A DNA stretch of 30,042 nucleotides from Bodo saltans (Eukaryota > Euglenozoa > Kinetoplastea > Eubodonida > Bodonidae), in the NCBI GenBank assembly GCA_001460835.1, contig CYKH01002072.1, positions 1 to 30,042 of the forward strand. Reading direction: 5' to 3'. Of this stretch, positions 18,824 through 28,419 are shown piece by piece (the stretch's first letter is position 1; each line of letters starts with the position of its first letter). A program made the position numbers and the translations under genes. The notes beneath the pieces are model-generated. The model did no database searches, was not told the origin of the DNA, and worked only from the letters and a program-made list of their open reading frames with translations.

Positions 18824-21800
18824 TCCTCTACAAGAAACGCATCTCAAACCGCGGGCAGCGCGTCGCAATCGCTGTCGGTGTCATCGTCTATCTTACACAG
18901 AAAAGTCACGACAACTGTTGTCGCGTTCTCGGTTACGAAGTCGAAATCACTCTTGGTGTCGCAATCAGTGACGGATACATTGACATTGTCAACTTCTCGA
19001 TCACCACTGTCGGTGTCGCAATCGACTGTGTCGAGACATCACACAAAAACTGAAATTTCGGCAACAGAGTCGTTGTCAGAATCTGCGTCCTTGCGTCACA
19101 GCACCACAAAGACCCAGTTGCTTGCGAACTCTGCTTCGACAGTAGAGCCAACTCACAGTGCTACGACTGCGTCCTTCACTGAGACAACTGTGTCGATGAC
19201 GGCTCCAACGGATCTCGTGACGCGTCGTTCGTTATCAGTGACAGTTTCCTTTGGTATGTCACGCTTTCTTAAGGGCTGCGCTGCTGCGTCGCGAATGAGC
19301 GGTGACGTCGACTTGGCGTACAGTAACATTACTGGCGCCAACACAATTGCGATGTACAGCACGATTCTGAACCAAACGCGTGTGCTTGCGGACAGGAACG
19401 TGTTCACGCAGGAACCCCGCTGCATGCAGTACTTGTGCTTGAGTGCGTCATCGATGATGTTTCGCGCGGGAGACGCGTTCTACGGGTGCCAGGGGCAGTA
19501 CCCCGCGCTATCGGAGCTGACGTTCATGCCGAACCACGCGACGAACAGCACGAACAGCGCGCTGTCGGTGAGTGCGATCCCTGCGTACGGCTACTACGGG
19601 CAGATCCAGTGCCCGAACGCCTCGGTCGTGTGCGCGAACGGGTCGACGCTGGCGGGGCTTGATGACGCTGGGTTGCCGAAGCTGCTCTCTATTGACCCAA
19701 TAAGTGCTTCCACTGCAGGTAGTGCACGGCTGACGGTAAGATTCGCCGTAGGCTCCTCAATCAGTACATCCGTGACTTGCAACGGGCTGCTGATCGGTGG
19801 GCAGCCGACGAACGCATCTACGTATGAGTTGGGAACATCTTTGATGCAATCGTCATCAATTGGTCGATCGTTTGCTGTCAGCACCCTCCCGCTCAGCAGC
19901 ACAGCGTACGGTGGCGCGAACAGCGACGGCTCCGGCGTGGTGGACGTGAGCCTGCTGTGCATGGTGCCTGGCGTGGTGGAGTGCGGCACGCAGTACGGCG
20001 GCTACTGCGCGGTGAACACGTGGCGTCAATCATTCGAATTGTTTGCTCCCCTTGAGGCCAGCGGGAACACCTTTGAGAGTGTGATCGATGAGTACCTTCG
20101 GGATAATGCAAGTAGTAGTGCACCTACACTATCCATTATCTCGCATGAAGAGAACAACTTGGTGACACGCCGCGCATACTTTATTGCGCCGAAAGTAGCG
20201 GCGCTGAAATCGGGCGAGGCGGTTGTCGCTGTGCGACTTCGGTTGATTCCGCAGCTTCGCATGCGGTACGCGCTCACTGGACAACGGGTCGCGTTGGGAC
20301 CTGAAGGGCTGGCTGTTACGGTTCTCAACCAGACTGACTTGCTGCTTTCTATGAAGGTGAGCGGTAGCCAGTACCTCGCCACGGTCGCGAATGTCAACAT
20401 TCCTCTTAACAGCATACTTGCTGGGGGCGTGCGTGTGACTGGGAGCACTGACCTGCCTATTCAGTTTGTGTTCTCAGCGACGACGTTGGGTGCGATTACG
20501 GCGAGCACGTCGATAGCGTCCATTACTGGTCCGATCAGCGCAATTGCGGGAACTACACCCGCCTCAGCGATGGCGGTGCTCCGGCTATCGGTGATCCTGG
20601 ACATCCTGCAGTGCGGATTCGGCGGCGACGATGGCGGCACAAACCTCATTGGCATTCGCATCGGCCCCTCGAGGGGCGCTTCCCTTCGTGGCGCGGTCGT
20701 TGGCAACTTGCTTATCATTGTGGCGTTTGTTGCGTTCCTTGCGATCTTGATTGGTGCATTCGCGACGTACGGCCGCATCGCACACAACGCGCCATTCTCT
20801 GCAGTGCTTGAGGATCTGCTTAACATCTTCCACTTCCCAGGCATCGGTGTGTTGCCGTTGACTGCGTTGTGTCAACCGACGCTTACGGCCGCGGTGCAGC
20901 TGATTGCGGTGGAGCCGGTGGACGGGGACGTTACCTTCGGCGTGCTTGGCGGCCTGGTGCTCCTGCTGTTGCTGATGGTGCCATACACAGTCGTAATTGC
21001 GACGCAGTTCTGCCTGAAGCTGGTTCACGAGGAGGAGAAGGCAGGAAAACAACATGACGTTCCGCTGCCCGCCTCAATGACACACCGCATCATTAACGTG
21101 CTGTTCATGGAGCGTGCATCGTGGCAGCCGGTGGATCCTGCACGCCGTGACCACGTTGCGTGGAAGAAGCGGTTCGCACCTGTGTTTATCGATTGCAGCG
21201 CGTGGTGGTACCCGCTGGTGGATCTCTGGTCCGCGGCTGCTGTGGGCGTGGTGGGTGGCTTGACGCTAGGCATTAAGTCCGTTTGCTTCTTTCAGCTGGG
21301 CGTTGTGTCAAGCAGCTACGCTTTAATTGCTCTGCTGCAGCTCGTGTTCGCGCCACCCCTGGTGTTTGCGTCGCGGTGCTACGTCGTGCTGCTGCAGGTG
21401 CTAGGCCTGATCAGCTGCGCCGCCGTGCTTTCCGCTACCTTGACGAACGACAACGATGCGAGCTCGTTGAGTGTTGCTGTTGCTTCTTACGCCATGCTGA
21501 CCATTGCCATTGTGTCGACAGTGAAGTCTGTTGCGGACGTCTTTTTTATGCTGCTTGCGATCCCCAGACGCATCCGGCGTGCTGCTGCTGTTGGTGCCTT
21601 ACATGCAGCACCACCATCGGAGCTTGATACCGCAGATCATCACAATACCAAGTACATCATGAATGTTGAGGAACCGGAATGGACGATTGAGGAGGAGACG
21701 TCGCTGCGGCCACATACGAAGGGAATTGTAGCACCACCGCGTCTTGATACTACTATGGAGGATGACTTGTTTAAAGACGGGGAGGAACTGATTCACGTGA

Positions 21801-22345
21801 CCACCATGCCAAAGCTCACCATGAATGCCGAAGAGGACGAAGACGACGAGAAGCTGAAGAAGGGGCTCCGAAGATTCGCGTCTTCGAAGGGTATTGAACG
21901 CGAAGAGAAGCATCAGTCCTTCCGCCGAACTCCAAGTTTTGCTCCACCTCCAGTGATGAGCGCGAGCGGAGGCCGGCGCAAAGTGCTAAATTTTGGCGGA
22001 AAACTTCCTGCAAATGATGCGACGGCAACAAACGTTGCACCTGAAGTGCCTCCGCGCCCTCGCCGCATCGATTTTATCGACCTCGACAACGAAAGCATTC
22101 CAGTACATGAGAAGCATGAGGTGGCGCAGCCACTTCGGCGCGTGGATAGCAGCGTGGTGGGCGAAAAAGATCGAGCGCATCTCACGAAGCACGCCAAGAT
22201 GTTGCTGAGAGTGGATAGCAAAAAGGCCATTCGTCGTGACGGCTTCGCAACACACATGAGCACTACTGAGGAGGCGTTGGAGGTGATGTACCGTGATCTA
22301 AGCACGGCGGTGGCGGTAGACGACATCGGAGAGGTGACCTTGTAG
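18815..22345 (+). CDS. C-terminal part of the giant receptor: Ser/Thr stalk, GP63-tail-like domain, 7 TM helices, cytosolic tail
   Basis: The frame opens after a TGA at 18812-18814 and has no ATG before 19196, inside the stalk, and no signal peptide. It therefore reads as the end of the gene starting at 11626; an annotation starting at 19196 would lack any leader. Order: Ser/Thr stalk (18815-19300); GP63-tail-like module with CMQYLCL and YYGQIQCPNASVVC; IPT-like domain; beta-rich juxtamembrane region (about 20035-20680) ending in LDILQCGF; TM helices at about 20690-20775, 20850-20915, 20929-21010, 21222-21300, 21301-21368, 21376-21440 and 21478-21565; then a tail of about 250 residues with acidic and Lys/Arg stretches, ending MYRDL...EVTL. 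Seven helices plus a huge modular ectodomain gives an adhesion-receptor-like layout. The helices do not match any GPCR motif I can recognise, so channel, receptor and plain anchor all remain possible. Parts at 9500-10536 are a dead paralogue. Confidence 0.8.
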   Translation, partial: RRLSSTRNASQTAGSASQSLSVSSSILHRKVTTTVVAFSVTKSKSLLVSQSVTDTLTLSTSRSPLSVSQSTVSRHHTKTEISATESLSESASLRHSTTKTQLLANSASTVEPTHSATTASFTETTVSMTAPTDLVTRRSLSVTVSFGMSRFLKGCAAASRMSGDVDLAYSNITGANTIAMYSTILNQTRVLADRNVFTQEPRCMQYLCLSASSMMFRAGDAFYGCQGQYPALSELTFMPNHATNSTNSALSVSAIPAYGYYGQIQCPNASVVCANGSTLAGLDDAGLPKLLSIDPISASTAGSARLTVRFAVGSSISTSVTCNGLLIGGQPTNASTYELGTSLMQSSSIGRSFAVSTLPLSSTAYGGANSDGSGVVDVSLLCMVPGVVECGTQYGGYCAVNTWRQSFELFAPLEASGNTFESVIDEYLRDNASSSAPTLSIISHEENNLVTRRAYFIAPKVAALKSGEAVVAVRLRLIPQLRMRYALTGQRVALGPEGLAVTVLNQTDLLLSMKVSGSQYLATVANVNIPLNSILAGGVRVTGSTDLPIQFVFSATTLGAITASTSIASITGPISAIAGTTPASAMAVLRLSVILDILQCGFGGDDGGTNLIGIRIGPSRGASLRGAVVGNLLIIVAFVAFLAILIGAFATYGRIAHNAPFSAVLEDLLNIFHFPGIGVLPLTALCQPTLTAAVQLIAVEPVDGDVTFGVLGGLVLLLLLMVPYTVVIATQFCLKLVHEEEKAGKQHDVPLPASMTHRIINVLFMERASWQPVDPARRDHVAWKKRFAPVFIDCSAWWYPLVDLWSAAAVGVVGGLTLGIKSVCFFQLGVVSSSYALIALLQLVFAPPLVFASRCYVVLLQVLGLISCAAVLSATLTNDNDASSLSVAVASYAMLTIAIVSTVKSVADVFFMLLAIPRRIRRAAAVGALHAAPPSELDTADHHNTKYIMNVEEPEWTIEEETSLRPHTKGIVAPPRLDTTMEDDLFKDGEELIHVTTMPKLTMNAEEDEDDEKLKKGLRRFASSKGIEREEKHQSFRRTPSFAPPPVMSASGGRRKVLNFGGKLPANDATATNVAPEVPPRPRRIDFIDLDNESIPVHEKHEVAQPLRRVDSSVVGEKDRAHLTKHAKMLLRVDSKKAIRRDGFATHMSTTEEALEVMYRDLSTAVAVDDIGEVTL
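19031..19314 (+). repeat. 284-bp direct repeat, copy 2
   Basis: In this copy the sequence is in frame on both sides: Ser/Thr stalk before it and, after MSGDVD, the GP63-tail-like domain (LAYSNITGANTI). This is therefore the natural context, and copy 1 is the duplicated or misplaced one. Confidence 0.9.
19475..19648 (+). repeat. Gene-conversion patch in the GP63-tail-like module, copy 2
   Basis: This is the partner of 15541-15714. The two modules lie about 3.9 kb apart in what I read as one gene. Alternating identical and diverged segments are typical of conversion rather than a recent simple duplication. Confidence 0.8.
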
Positions 22346-22688
22346 AAATTAGGCCATCCGCATGACAGCCGAATCGAATTGCCGCGAGCCTATCAAAAAT
22401 CATTCAAATCGACTGATAATCGAAGAAAAAAGTGTTAGCAAGAGCAGCGTATGTGGGATAAAGGGTTCACCCTTATTTCGATGGGCCACGCCACAATTAG
22501 CAGCAATGCTGTTGTTCTTTTGTTTCTTGTTTTAGAGTTTAGTTTTCGCACGTCCTCTCTCCGTCCAAATGCATTATTGAAGAACACTTTAAAAAAAACG
22601 ACAAAAATGTTTGTTGTCTTGTGGAACCAAACACCATAGTCATCGGCCGTAATGCACTTTAAAAAAGGAACATGTGTGTGCGTGTGTG

Positions 22689-22716
22689 TTGCTTCTTCCC
22701 TTTCCCCCCACTTCAG
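22689..22716 (+). promoter_or_regulatory. Strong polypyrimidine tract plus AG with no gene behind it
   Basis: A nearly pure C/T tract ending CACTTCAG (AG at 22715-22716) followed by more pyrimidines to about 22745. It has the form of a trans-splice acceptor. No ATG-initiated frame of convincing quality follows within 1.2 kb, so it may direct polyadenylation of the gene ending at 22345, serve a non-coding transcript, or be a relic of a lost gene. Confidence 0.35.
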
Positions 22717-23895
22717 TATCTCCCCCTCCCTCTATTGTTCTTCTTGGGCTGAGCTCAGATTAGTACTCGTTTTTTCCTCTCCCCGTTTAAAAGCATTTGA
22801 ATACGTGTCGTGTTTTTTGACGTATCCATTCGCGGAAAGGAGCTTATTGTATCGAGACAACGTGCACACTGTCCCAAGTTCCCAACCAACAACCGAAGTC
22901 AGAACAAGAGACACCATTCAGTTTTGCTATCTTTGGGTAGTGTTACCTTTTTTTGACTGGACAAGAAAAGTTACACGCTGTGTTGTACTCTAATAATGAT
23001 AGAGGTCTTCTTTTTGGCGTGCTGATTTGTGTAGTATGTTGCTGAATGTTGTGACACGGCGAACTTGTGTGCTCGTGCAACGATTGTAGCGCCCTTCCAT
23101 TACTGAAGTCCTTTGCTCTCTTTTCAAGGTGTCAAAAGGAAGGGCGACATATTGTCTACATTCCAACAAAAATAGAAGATAAGACAAAAGCAGAATTGGA
23201 AAAGAACTAAGGGATCGGTAGCTGCATCTTCGCCTCGTAGTTTACCGTCGCGCACGCTCAGAGTTGTCTTTTCGCAACCAACTGTAATGTCAGATCCAAT
23301 TAGTGGGATGCACAAAGAAGGGGAGCCATTCTAGCTATGGCCACACCCTGTACGATGGATGGGTGGGAGCGACGCGCAGCCGCAACGTCACATGCAACTC
23401 TTTTAACAGTTACATCGGCACGCGTACTCAAAAGCTGCTACTCGGTACACTAACTAAAAGCGCAATACTTGTGGCAGGCGTGTCCACCTCATTGGAACTG
23501 CTGCGAGGCTGCCCTGTGCCTAAATTTATGTGAAGTGGTGGGTTCAGTATGTCGTCTGTGGCTGCAGGTGTTGTTTCCTGCCCGTACACTTCAGATTGCC
23601 CGTGCACTGAGGTGGGTACAGGTGCGCCGAAGCCGCAGCACAGATGGTGAGGCTACCCTGGACCATGTTGTTCAAAGCTAACACACTTACGCACCATGCG
23701 AATCCACCTCTCTATTCTTTACCGCAGATGCAAAAAAAAGGGATTTTGCTTTTCGAACGCCATTTTTGAGAACAACGGTAGCCAAAGAATCTGTTCGTTG
23801 CACCTACGCTAGAATTTGGGAAATTCATCAACAGCACGACTTGTCTCTGCAAGCTCAAATAATAATTAGCACAAACACAGATATTGAGCTTCTCG

Positions 23896-23916
23896 TTTTT
23901 TTTTTTTTGCCCGAAG
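23896..23916 (+). promoter_or_regulatory. Candidate trans-splice acceptor for the Cys-rich 7-TM gene
   Basis: A run of 13 T (23896-23908) followed by GCCCGAAG, with the AG at 23915-23916, gives a 5' UTR of about 138 nt. The same arrangement (poly-T, GCC, AG, then GGAGGA/GGAGAAC and ACAAG) occurs before the paralogue at 29239-29275, which supports its being functional. Confidence 0.5.
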
Positions 23917-24054
23917 GAGGAAACCACAAGCAAATAAGATTGTTGTTATAGGAAGATCAATTTAGCAAAGTCTCTCAACACGTAAGAAATAACACAAAGC
24001 GTTGTGCACAACAACACAGCCCACAACTACTACCTTTCATATCGACCGACTCGC

Positions 24055-27000
24055 ATGTTGCTCCTCATATCAAGACCACAGCATAACCAACATCAACACG
24101 CATTGTTTGTATGTTTGTCGATCATCATCGCACTGCTGATCACCGATGCCGCTGGTGAGGTGTGCACGAATACGCTTGACTGTAACGATCGCTCTCAAAG
24201 CACAAACATTCTGTTCGTCAACGGTTCATGTCAGTGCCGACCATGTTTAAGTAGTTGGTATGGAAGTGAGTGCCAGCTTTGTCCTGATCAGTACGACGAG
24301 TGGAGCGACTGCGCGGCGTGCAACGTTGTTGACAACTACGCCGGCACGTACCCGATATGCTACTCGAACGTCTGCAACATCAGCGCCGTGTGCGAAGTGG
24401 CGAACACAAGGGCTGTCACGGGGACGGTAAGCACCGGATGTGTGTGCAAGTGCCGCAATGCGTGGGCCGGCGCCGCGTGCAGTGTGTGCCCAGCTGGGTA
24501 CAACAGCACGAATGCTTGCGGCAGCTGCCTAGCGAACTGGAGCGGGTACCCAACGTGCGTGCCCTTGATAACCGCAGCGACTGATACAAATACGACTGCA
24601 GATGCAGTCAAAATTGTGCACGTCTCAGGGACGTGCAAAACTGCGGCGTCCTCATTCAACATGAGCACGTACTACAACCAAGAGAGCATCCTCGAGACGG
24701 ATCTAGCCGGCGTCGATGTCAGTGGAAGTAACTGGGATTTAGGCAAGAACGGCGCCTTCGTGGGCTACAACGTCATGTACTGCGGGGTCACTCCTACGAG
24801 CTACGGAGGCTATTTCCCCAACGAAGTTTTGCAGCTCATTCAGCAGAAAGGCTTCAGCGTGACGCAGAGCTGCAACATGGCGGGCATCCTGTCGTACCCT
24901 GCATTTCACGTGTTCATTCTCATCGACCGCACGGAGTCGGTTGTAATCTCTGATGCGGATGCCTCCGCCGTGGCCGCGTTCTACACGCGAGGCGGCGGCC
25001 TGTACTTGCTGACGGACAACTGCCCGTACAACCAGAACGTGAATCTGATCTACAGCAAGATGCCGGATGTGCTTGCCCGGCTGCGGCTGTGGAACAACGA
25101 CCACGTGCACCGCTTTCCGCTCACTCTCGGAAACCCCGCAGCGGACAACCAGTTCGGCAACCATGTCGTCTTCACTGGTGTTGCATCGTTAAATTCAGGT
25201 GAGACACTTGCGATTCCCTACTACGACGGCGTGCAGAGCACTGGTGTGTTTGCGAACCTGTGCACGGTCTTGGTGCAGGTGACGCCTAACGCGTGCACAA
25301 ACGAGCCCACGGCGTCATATGTGCGAGCACACGCGGCGATGATGTACATCGACCCGCCGACGCAGCTGTACAACATTAGTGGTGCAAGCAACTGGGGCCG
25401 CATTGTCACCGACACTGGGTGGTCGAGATTGGCCGCTGCGGTGAGAGCGGACTCATATCGACTTGCAGCGAACATTGTCGTGTACCTGCTGAATATCGAA
25501 CGCGCTTCGTTTGTATGGAATTCTGCCAGCTCGTCGACACAAGTTGTTGGGTGCAGCTCTGGCGATGGAGTGACCTTCACGTCGTCACAAGCTATTTGTC
25601 GCATTTCATTTGTAGGAGCTGCTAGTGGACCGAAATGCTTGTCGATCGTTGTGGGATCTGAAAGCAGCACAAGAACGTACACGTGCGTTTTGGATGTATT
25701 GTCTGCGAATGTTGGCACGTACTGGATCATGGTGGACGGGCAGAACTCTACTCTAATGTTCTCCGTGACGGCGGCAAGCCTCAAGCCACGAGGCACAGTA
25801 ACGGCAGTCACAGGGACATGTGTGATCACGTCGGACACTTCGGTGAGCAGCTGCACAGACGGGTCCTCAATGACAATCGACTGGACGTTGCCGTACCCTT
25901 CAGTTGTCACTGTTGGTTTTGGCTCGCAAGCAGACAGTTGCTCTATCTTCACTGTAGGGGTGACAACCGTTTTCTGCGTCTTTCAAGGCCTCAGCTTGAT
26001 GCCTCGTGGGACTTATCCAGTGTACATTAATAGTATTCCATCCGGAATTGTGTTGAAGATTGAGTCGCTGAAGTTACCTTTGATTCACACGCTATGCAGC
26101 TTGTCTCAAACAGCGTCTCGTCACGCTTCCTCAGTGTCACGCACTTGGATGTCCACGCTGTCTGGCACTCAAGGCTCGGCCACAGTGATGCGGAGTGTCA
26201 CATCAACAGCAACAGTGAGTGAGCGTGCAACTTGGAGCAACCGGGACGAAGCTGTCAGCCAGACTAGGATGGTTGCGTATACAATGAGTAGCACCTTTTC
26301 ACGCCCCCTCACGAAAGGGACAGCAAGAATGGAGTCGATGAGTTCGTCATTGAGGAGTATCACTCTATTTTCTGTTTCTGCGTCAGTGTCATTGACAAAC
26401 GACACCGGTCGTCAACAGCTTTTGCTTTCTTTGACGACGAGTTCATCGAAGAGCCCTTCCATGTCTCACTGGAAGGCGTTTGCTGGAACACTTATGCTCA
26501 GTCTCGAGGAACTGTCGTCGGTTTCACTCGCTGCTGTGGCGAATGCTAGTTCATTTCTTTTTGCGAGGGTTACGAATGGTGTTATTGTCGTATTGCGTTC
26601 AAATTTGATTCGCGTGGAACCATCCAGCAGTCGCAATGAGACATTAGCAGCCGCCATCACAACTCTCGCCATCACAAGAAGTGTCGTGAATGACGCGCCA
26701 ACCTTCGTGTTCAACATGTCATTCAATGCACCTTCGAGTGGCATCGAACATTTGGTTGTGCGTCGCGTGACGGTTAAAGGTGAGAGTGTACATTTCACGC
26801 AGGAGACAACGACTAACGTGCCATGGTGCACTGTATTTCTGCCGCCGCCGCCAGGTGTCCAATGGTTTGACGCATCGATTTCCATGTTCTCAGCGACGTC
26901 AATCAACGCGACGATTTTGCTGGAGTACAATGGTGATGGTAAATTATTGTTGACAGTGACAATTCCGCTACCAAGCGCATCCCGTGATATTCCGTCGAAG

Positions 27001-28419
27001 GTAGCTGCCGCCGTTAGATACTCACAACTTGCGTCGCTTGTGGGTGGTGTGACATCCGGCGCTGCGCTGGGGCGGATCATGGCGACGCGCAGCATCGCAC
27101 TTTGCACCTTGGACACATTGACTAACGGAGGACTCATTGACGTTGGCTTCCGTATTTGCGCGTTATCTATAAGTGATGAGAGTCCTCACCAAGCGGCGTT
27201 AGCCTCCGCTCGCAGTGCCATTGCGAGCAACTTTATGCTGCTTATTGTTGTGTCGAGCATCGCCCTATGCGTTGTCATGTTCTGGGGTGTAATGGTGCGC
27301 AAGTCCTTAAGGTCTGCGGCGTGTGCACTATGCTTACCCTCCTCACTGCTGCCACTATGCATCGCAGTGACTCCCTCGTCGATCTCTAGTGCTATCGTGC
27401 TATTTGCCTTTCATACGGAGGACTCCCCCACATGCAACGGCGTTGATGTCATTGTCGGTTTGCTTGGCCTTGTGGTGGGAATCGCTCCTGCTGTGTTGCT
27501 TAGTGTGTGCTGGTGGTGCAAGGTGCGAGTTGGAACATGGCAGTGCTCGCTGAAGAGTGACCGTATTTTGACACGACAAAGTGCCACGGAATTAGAGAAA
27601 CAATACTGTGGGTTTCCTTTTTTTCAGCGTCATCTTGGATTCTTTTTGGATCGGCGCTACGTCTGGACTACATTAACCTCCAAAGAACCATTGGCACCGA
27701 TGTGGCCAGTGCTGCTGGAATACCGGGATTTGCGTTACGCTACCTTAGACAATGCAGTGCTTATTGCCGTCGCATGTACGGGCACCTTGGGTGGACTTAG
27801 CGGTTCGGAAGTGGCATGTCGAGGATGGGGGGTTGTGTCGCTCGCACTGTTTGTAGTACAATTGGTATTTTTGATTGTATCGCGGCCGTTTTCAACTCAC
27901 TTTTCAACAGGCCATGGAGCTGCGACTCTGGCGTTGACGATAGTTGGCGTGATGGGACAGTTGGTGTTCGTGTTCACTTCGGCAACTACCGACACAGATC
28001 TGTGGCTTATTGCCGTGTCCTCTATTTGCTCCATCATTGTTGTCGGCCTTACCGTTGTAAAAATGATGATGGACGTCGGAGAAGTGCTGAGAGCGGTGCG
28101 CCGGAGACTCGTAACCCTACGAGCATTGTTGCGCCTGCGCCTTGAACAAGAGCTAAAACGTCAAGTTCCCATCTGCATCGCACAAGATCACTTGAGTCAC
28201 TTGAGCGACTCGTGTTCAGAGGCATTGCATGAATCATTTCTAGAACGAAGGCCCATCGAAGGGTTGGGCTTCGTAGAAACGCTGGAAATCGAAACAATAT
28301 CAGACGGTGATACAGGAGGATTTGGCGCTGCCGACGATTTCCGTTTCTGGGATTCTTCAGGTGTTGCGAAGGGCGTCGAAGCTGAGCCGTCACTGCTTCT
28401 AGCCTGGCATGCTGACTGA
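24055..28419 (+). CDS. Multidomain 7-TM surface protein with Cys-rich EGF-like head
   Basis: I choose the ATG at 24055 (1454 aa) because the frame upstream has only non-ATG starts, and this one gives a signal sequence with a hydrophobic core at about residues 15-31. Residues about 34-180 are Cys-rich and EGF/laminin-like (C-x-C-x2-C, CSVCPAGYNS). Residues about 187-480 form a compact domain with AFHVFILIDRTE, TRGGGLYLLTDNCPYN and FGNHVVF motifs, shared with the next gene; the pattern resembles class I glutamine-amidotransferase-like alpha/beta folds, but no catalytic triad is evident. Ig/IPT-like sequence spans about 483-678, a Ser/Thr stretch 679-805, and a beta-rich juxtamembrane region to about 1050. 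TM helices lie at about 1056-1081, 1096-1119, 1128-1154, 1232-1250, 1259-1276, 1287-1310 and 1317-1339. A basic segment (RAVRRRLVTLRALLRLR) and an acidic tail follow. The juxtamembrane and TM layout parallels the receptor ending at 22345, so they share an anchor module. The frame is intact. Confidence 0.9.
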   Translation: MLLLISRPQHNQHQHALFVCLSIIIALLITDAAGEVCTNTLDCNDRSQSTNILFVNGSCQCRPCLSSWYGSECQLCPDQYDEWSDCAACNVVDNYAGTYPICYSNVCNISAVCEVANTRAVTGTVSTGCVCKCRNAWAGAACSVCPAGYNSTNACGSCLANWSGYPTCVPLITAATDTNTTADAVKIVHVSGTCKTAASSFNMSTYYNQESILETDLAGVDVSGSNWDLGKNGAFVGYNVMYCGVTPTSYGGYFPNEVLQLIQQKGFSVTQSCNMAGILSYPAFHVFILIDRTESVVISDADASAVAAFYTRGGGLYLLTDNCPYNQNVNLIYSKMPDVLARLRLWNNDHVHRFPLTLGNPAADNQFGNHVVFTGVASLNSGETLAIPYYDGVQSTGVFANLCTVLVQVTPNACTNEPTASYVRAHAAMMYIDPPTQLYNISGASNWGRIVTDTGWSRLAAAVRADSYRLAANIVVYLLNIERASFVWNSASSSTQVVGCSSGDGVTFTSSQAICRISFVGAASGPKCLSIVVGSESSTRTYTCVLDVLSANVGTYWIMVDGQNSTLMFSVTAASLKPRGTVTAVTGTCVITSDTSVSSCTDGSSMTIDWTLPYPSVVTVGFGSQADSCSIFTVGVTTVFCVFQGLSLMPRGTYPVYINSIPSGIVLKIESLKLPLIHTLCSLSQTASRHASSVSRTWMSTLSGTQGSATVMRSVTSTATVSERATWSNRDEAVSQTRMVAYTMSSTFSRPLTKGTARMESMSSSLRSITLFSVSASVSLTNDTGRQQLLLSLTTSSSKSPSMSHWKAFAGTLMLSLEELSSVSLAAVANASSFLFARVTNGVIVVLRSNLIRVEPSSSRNETLAAAITTLAITRSVVNDAPTFVFNMSFNAPSSGIEHLVVRRVTVKGESVHFTQETTTNVPWCTVFLPPPPGVQWFDASISMFSATSINATILLEYNGDGKLLLTVTIPLPSASRDIPSKVAAAVRYSQLASLVGGVTSGAALGRIMATRSIALCTLDTLTNGGLIDVGFRICALSISDESPHQAALASARSAIASNFMLLIVVSSIALCVVMFWGVMVRKSLRSAACALCLPSSLLPLCIAVTPSSISSAIVLFAFHTEDSPTCNGVDVIVGLLGLVVGIAPAVLLSVCWWCKVRVGTWQCSLKSDRILTRQSATELEKQYCGFPFFQRHLGFFLDRRYVWTTLTSKEPLAPMWPVLLEYRDLRYATLDNAVLIAVACTGTLGGLSGSEVACRGWGVVSLALFVVQLVFLIVSRPFSTHFSTGHGAATLALTIVGVMGQLVFVFTSATTDTDLWLIAVSSICSIIVVGLTVVKMMMDVGEVLRAVRRRLVTLRALLRLRLEQELKRQVPICIAQDHLSHLSDSCSEALHESFLERRPIEGLGFVETLEIETISDGDTGGFGAADDFRFWDSSGVAKGVEAEPSLLLAWHAD
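24835..24934 (+). repeat. 100-bp identical patch shared with the next paralogue, copy 1
   Basis: Identical base for base to 29672-29771, within a domain whose other parts differ at many positions. The patch covers the LIQQKGFSVTQSCNMAGILS to LIDRT segment, including third codon positions, so it points to recent gene conversion rather than protein constraint alone. Confidence 0.85.

Larger units (their letters stand above)
22346..24054. other. 1.7-kb intergenic region
   Basis: No supported gene. It is mostly AT-rich, with a very strong pyrimidine tract and AG at 22689-22716 that has no gene behind it, a TG-rich stretch just before it (22673-22690), and a more GC-rich patch at about 23310-23690 with short overlapping frames that hint at former coding sequence. 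The poly-T tract at 23896-23908 belongs to the next gene. Confidence 0.5.

Noticed and set aside
24004-24054. Start of the Cys-rich receptor at 24004
   Set aside because: That codon is GTG, and the ATG at 24055 gives a better signal sequence; non-ATG starts are not expected here.
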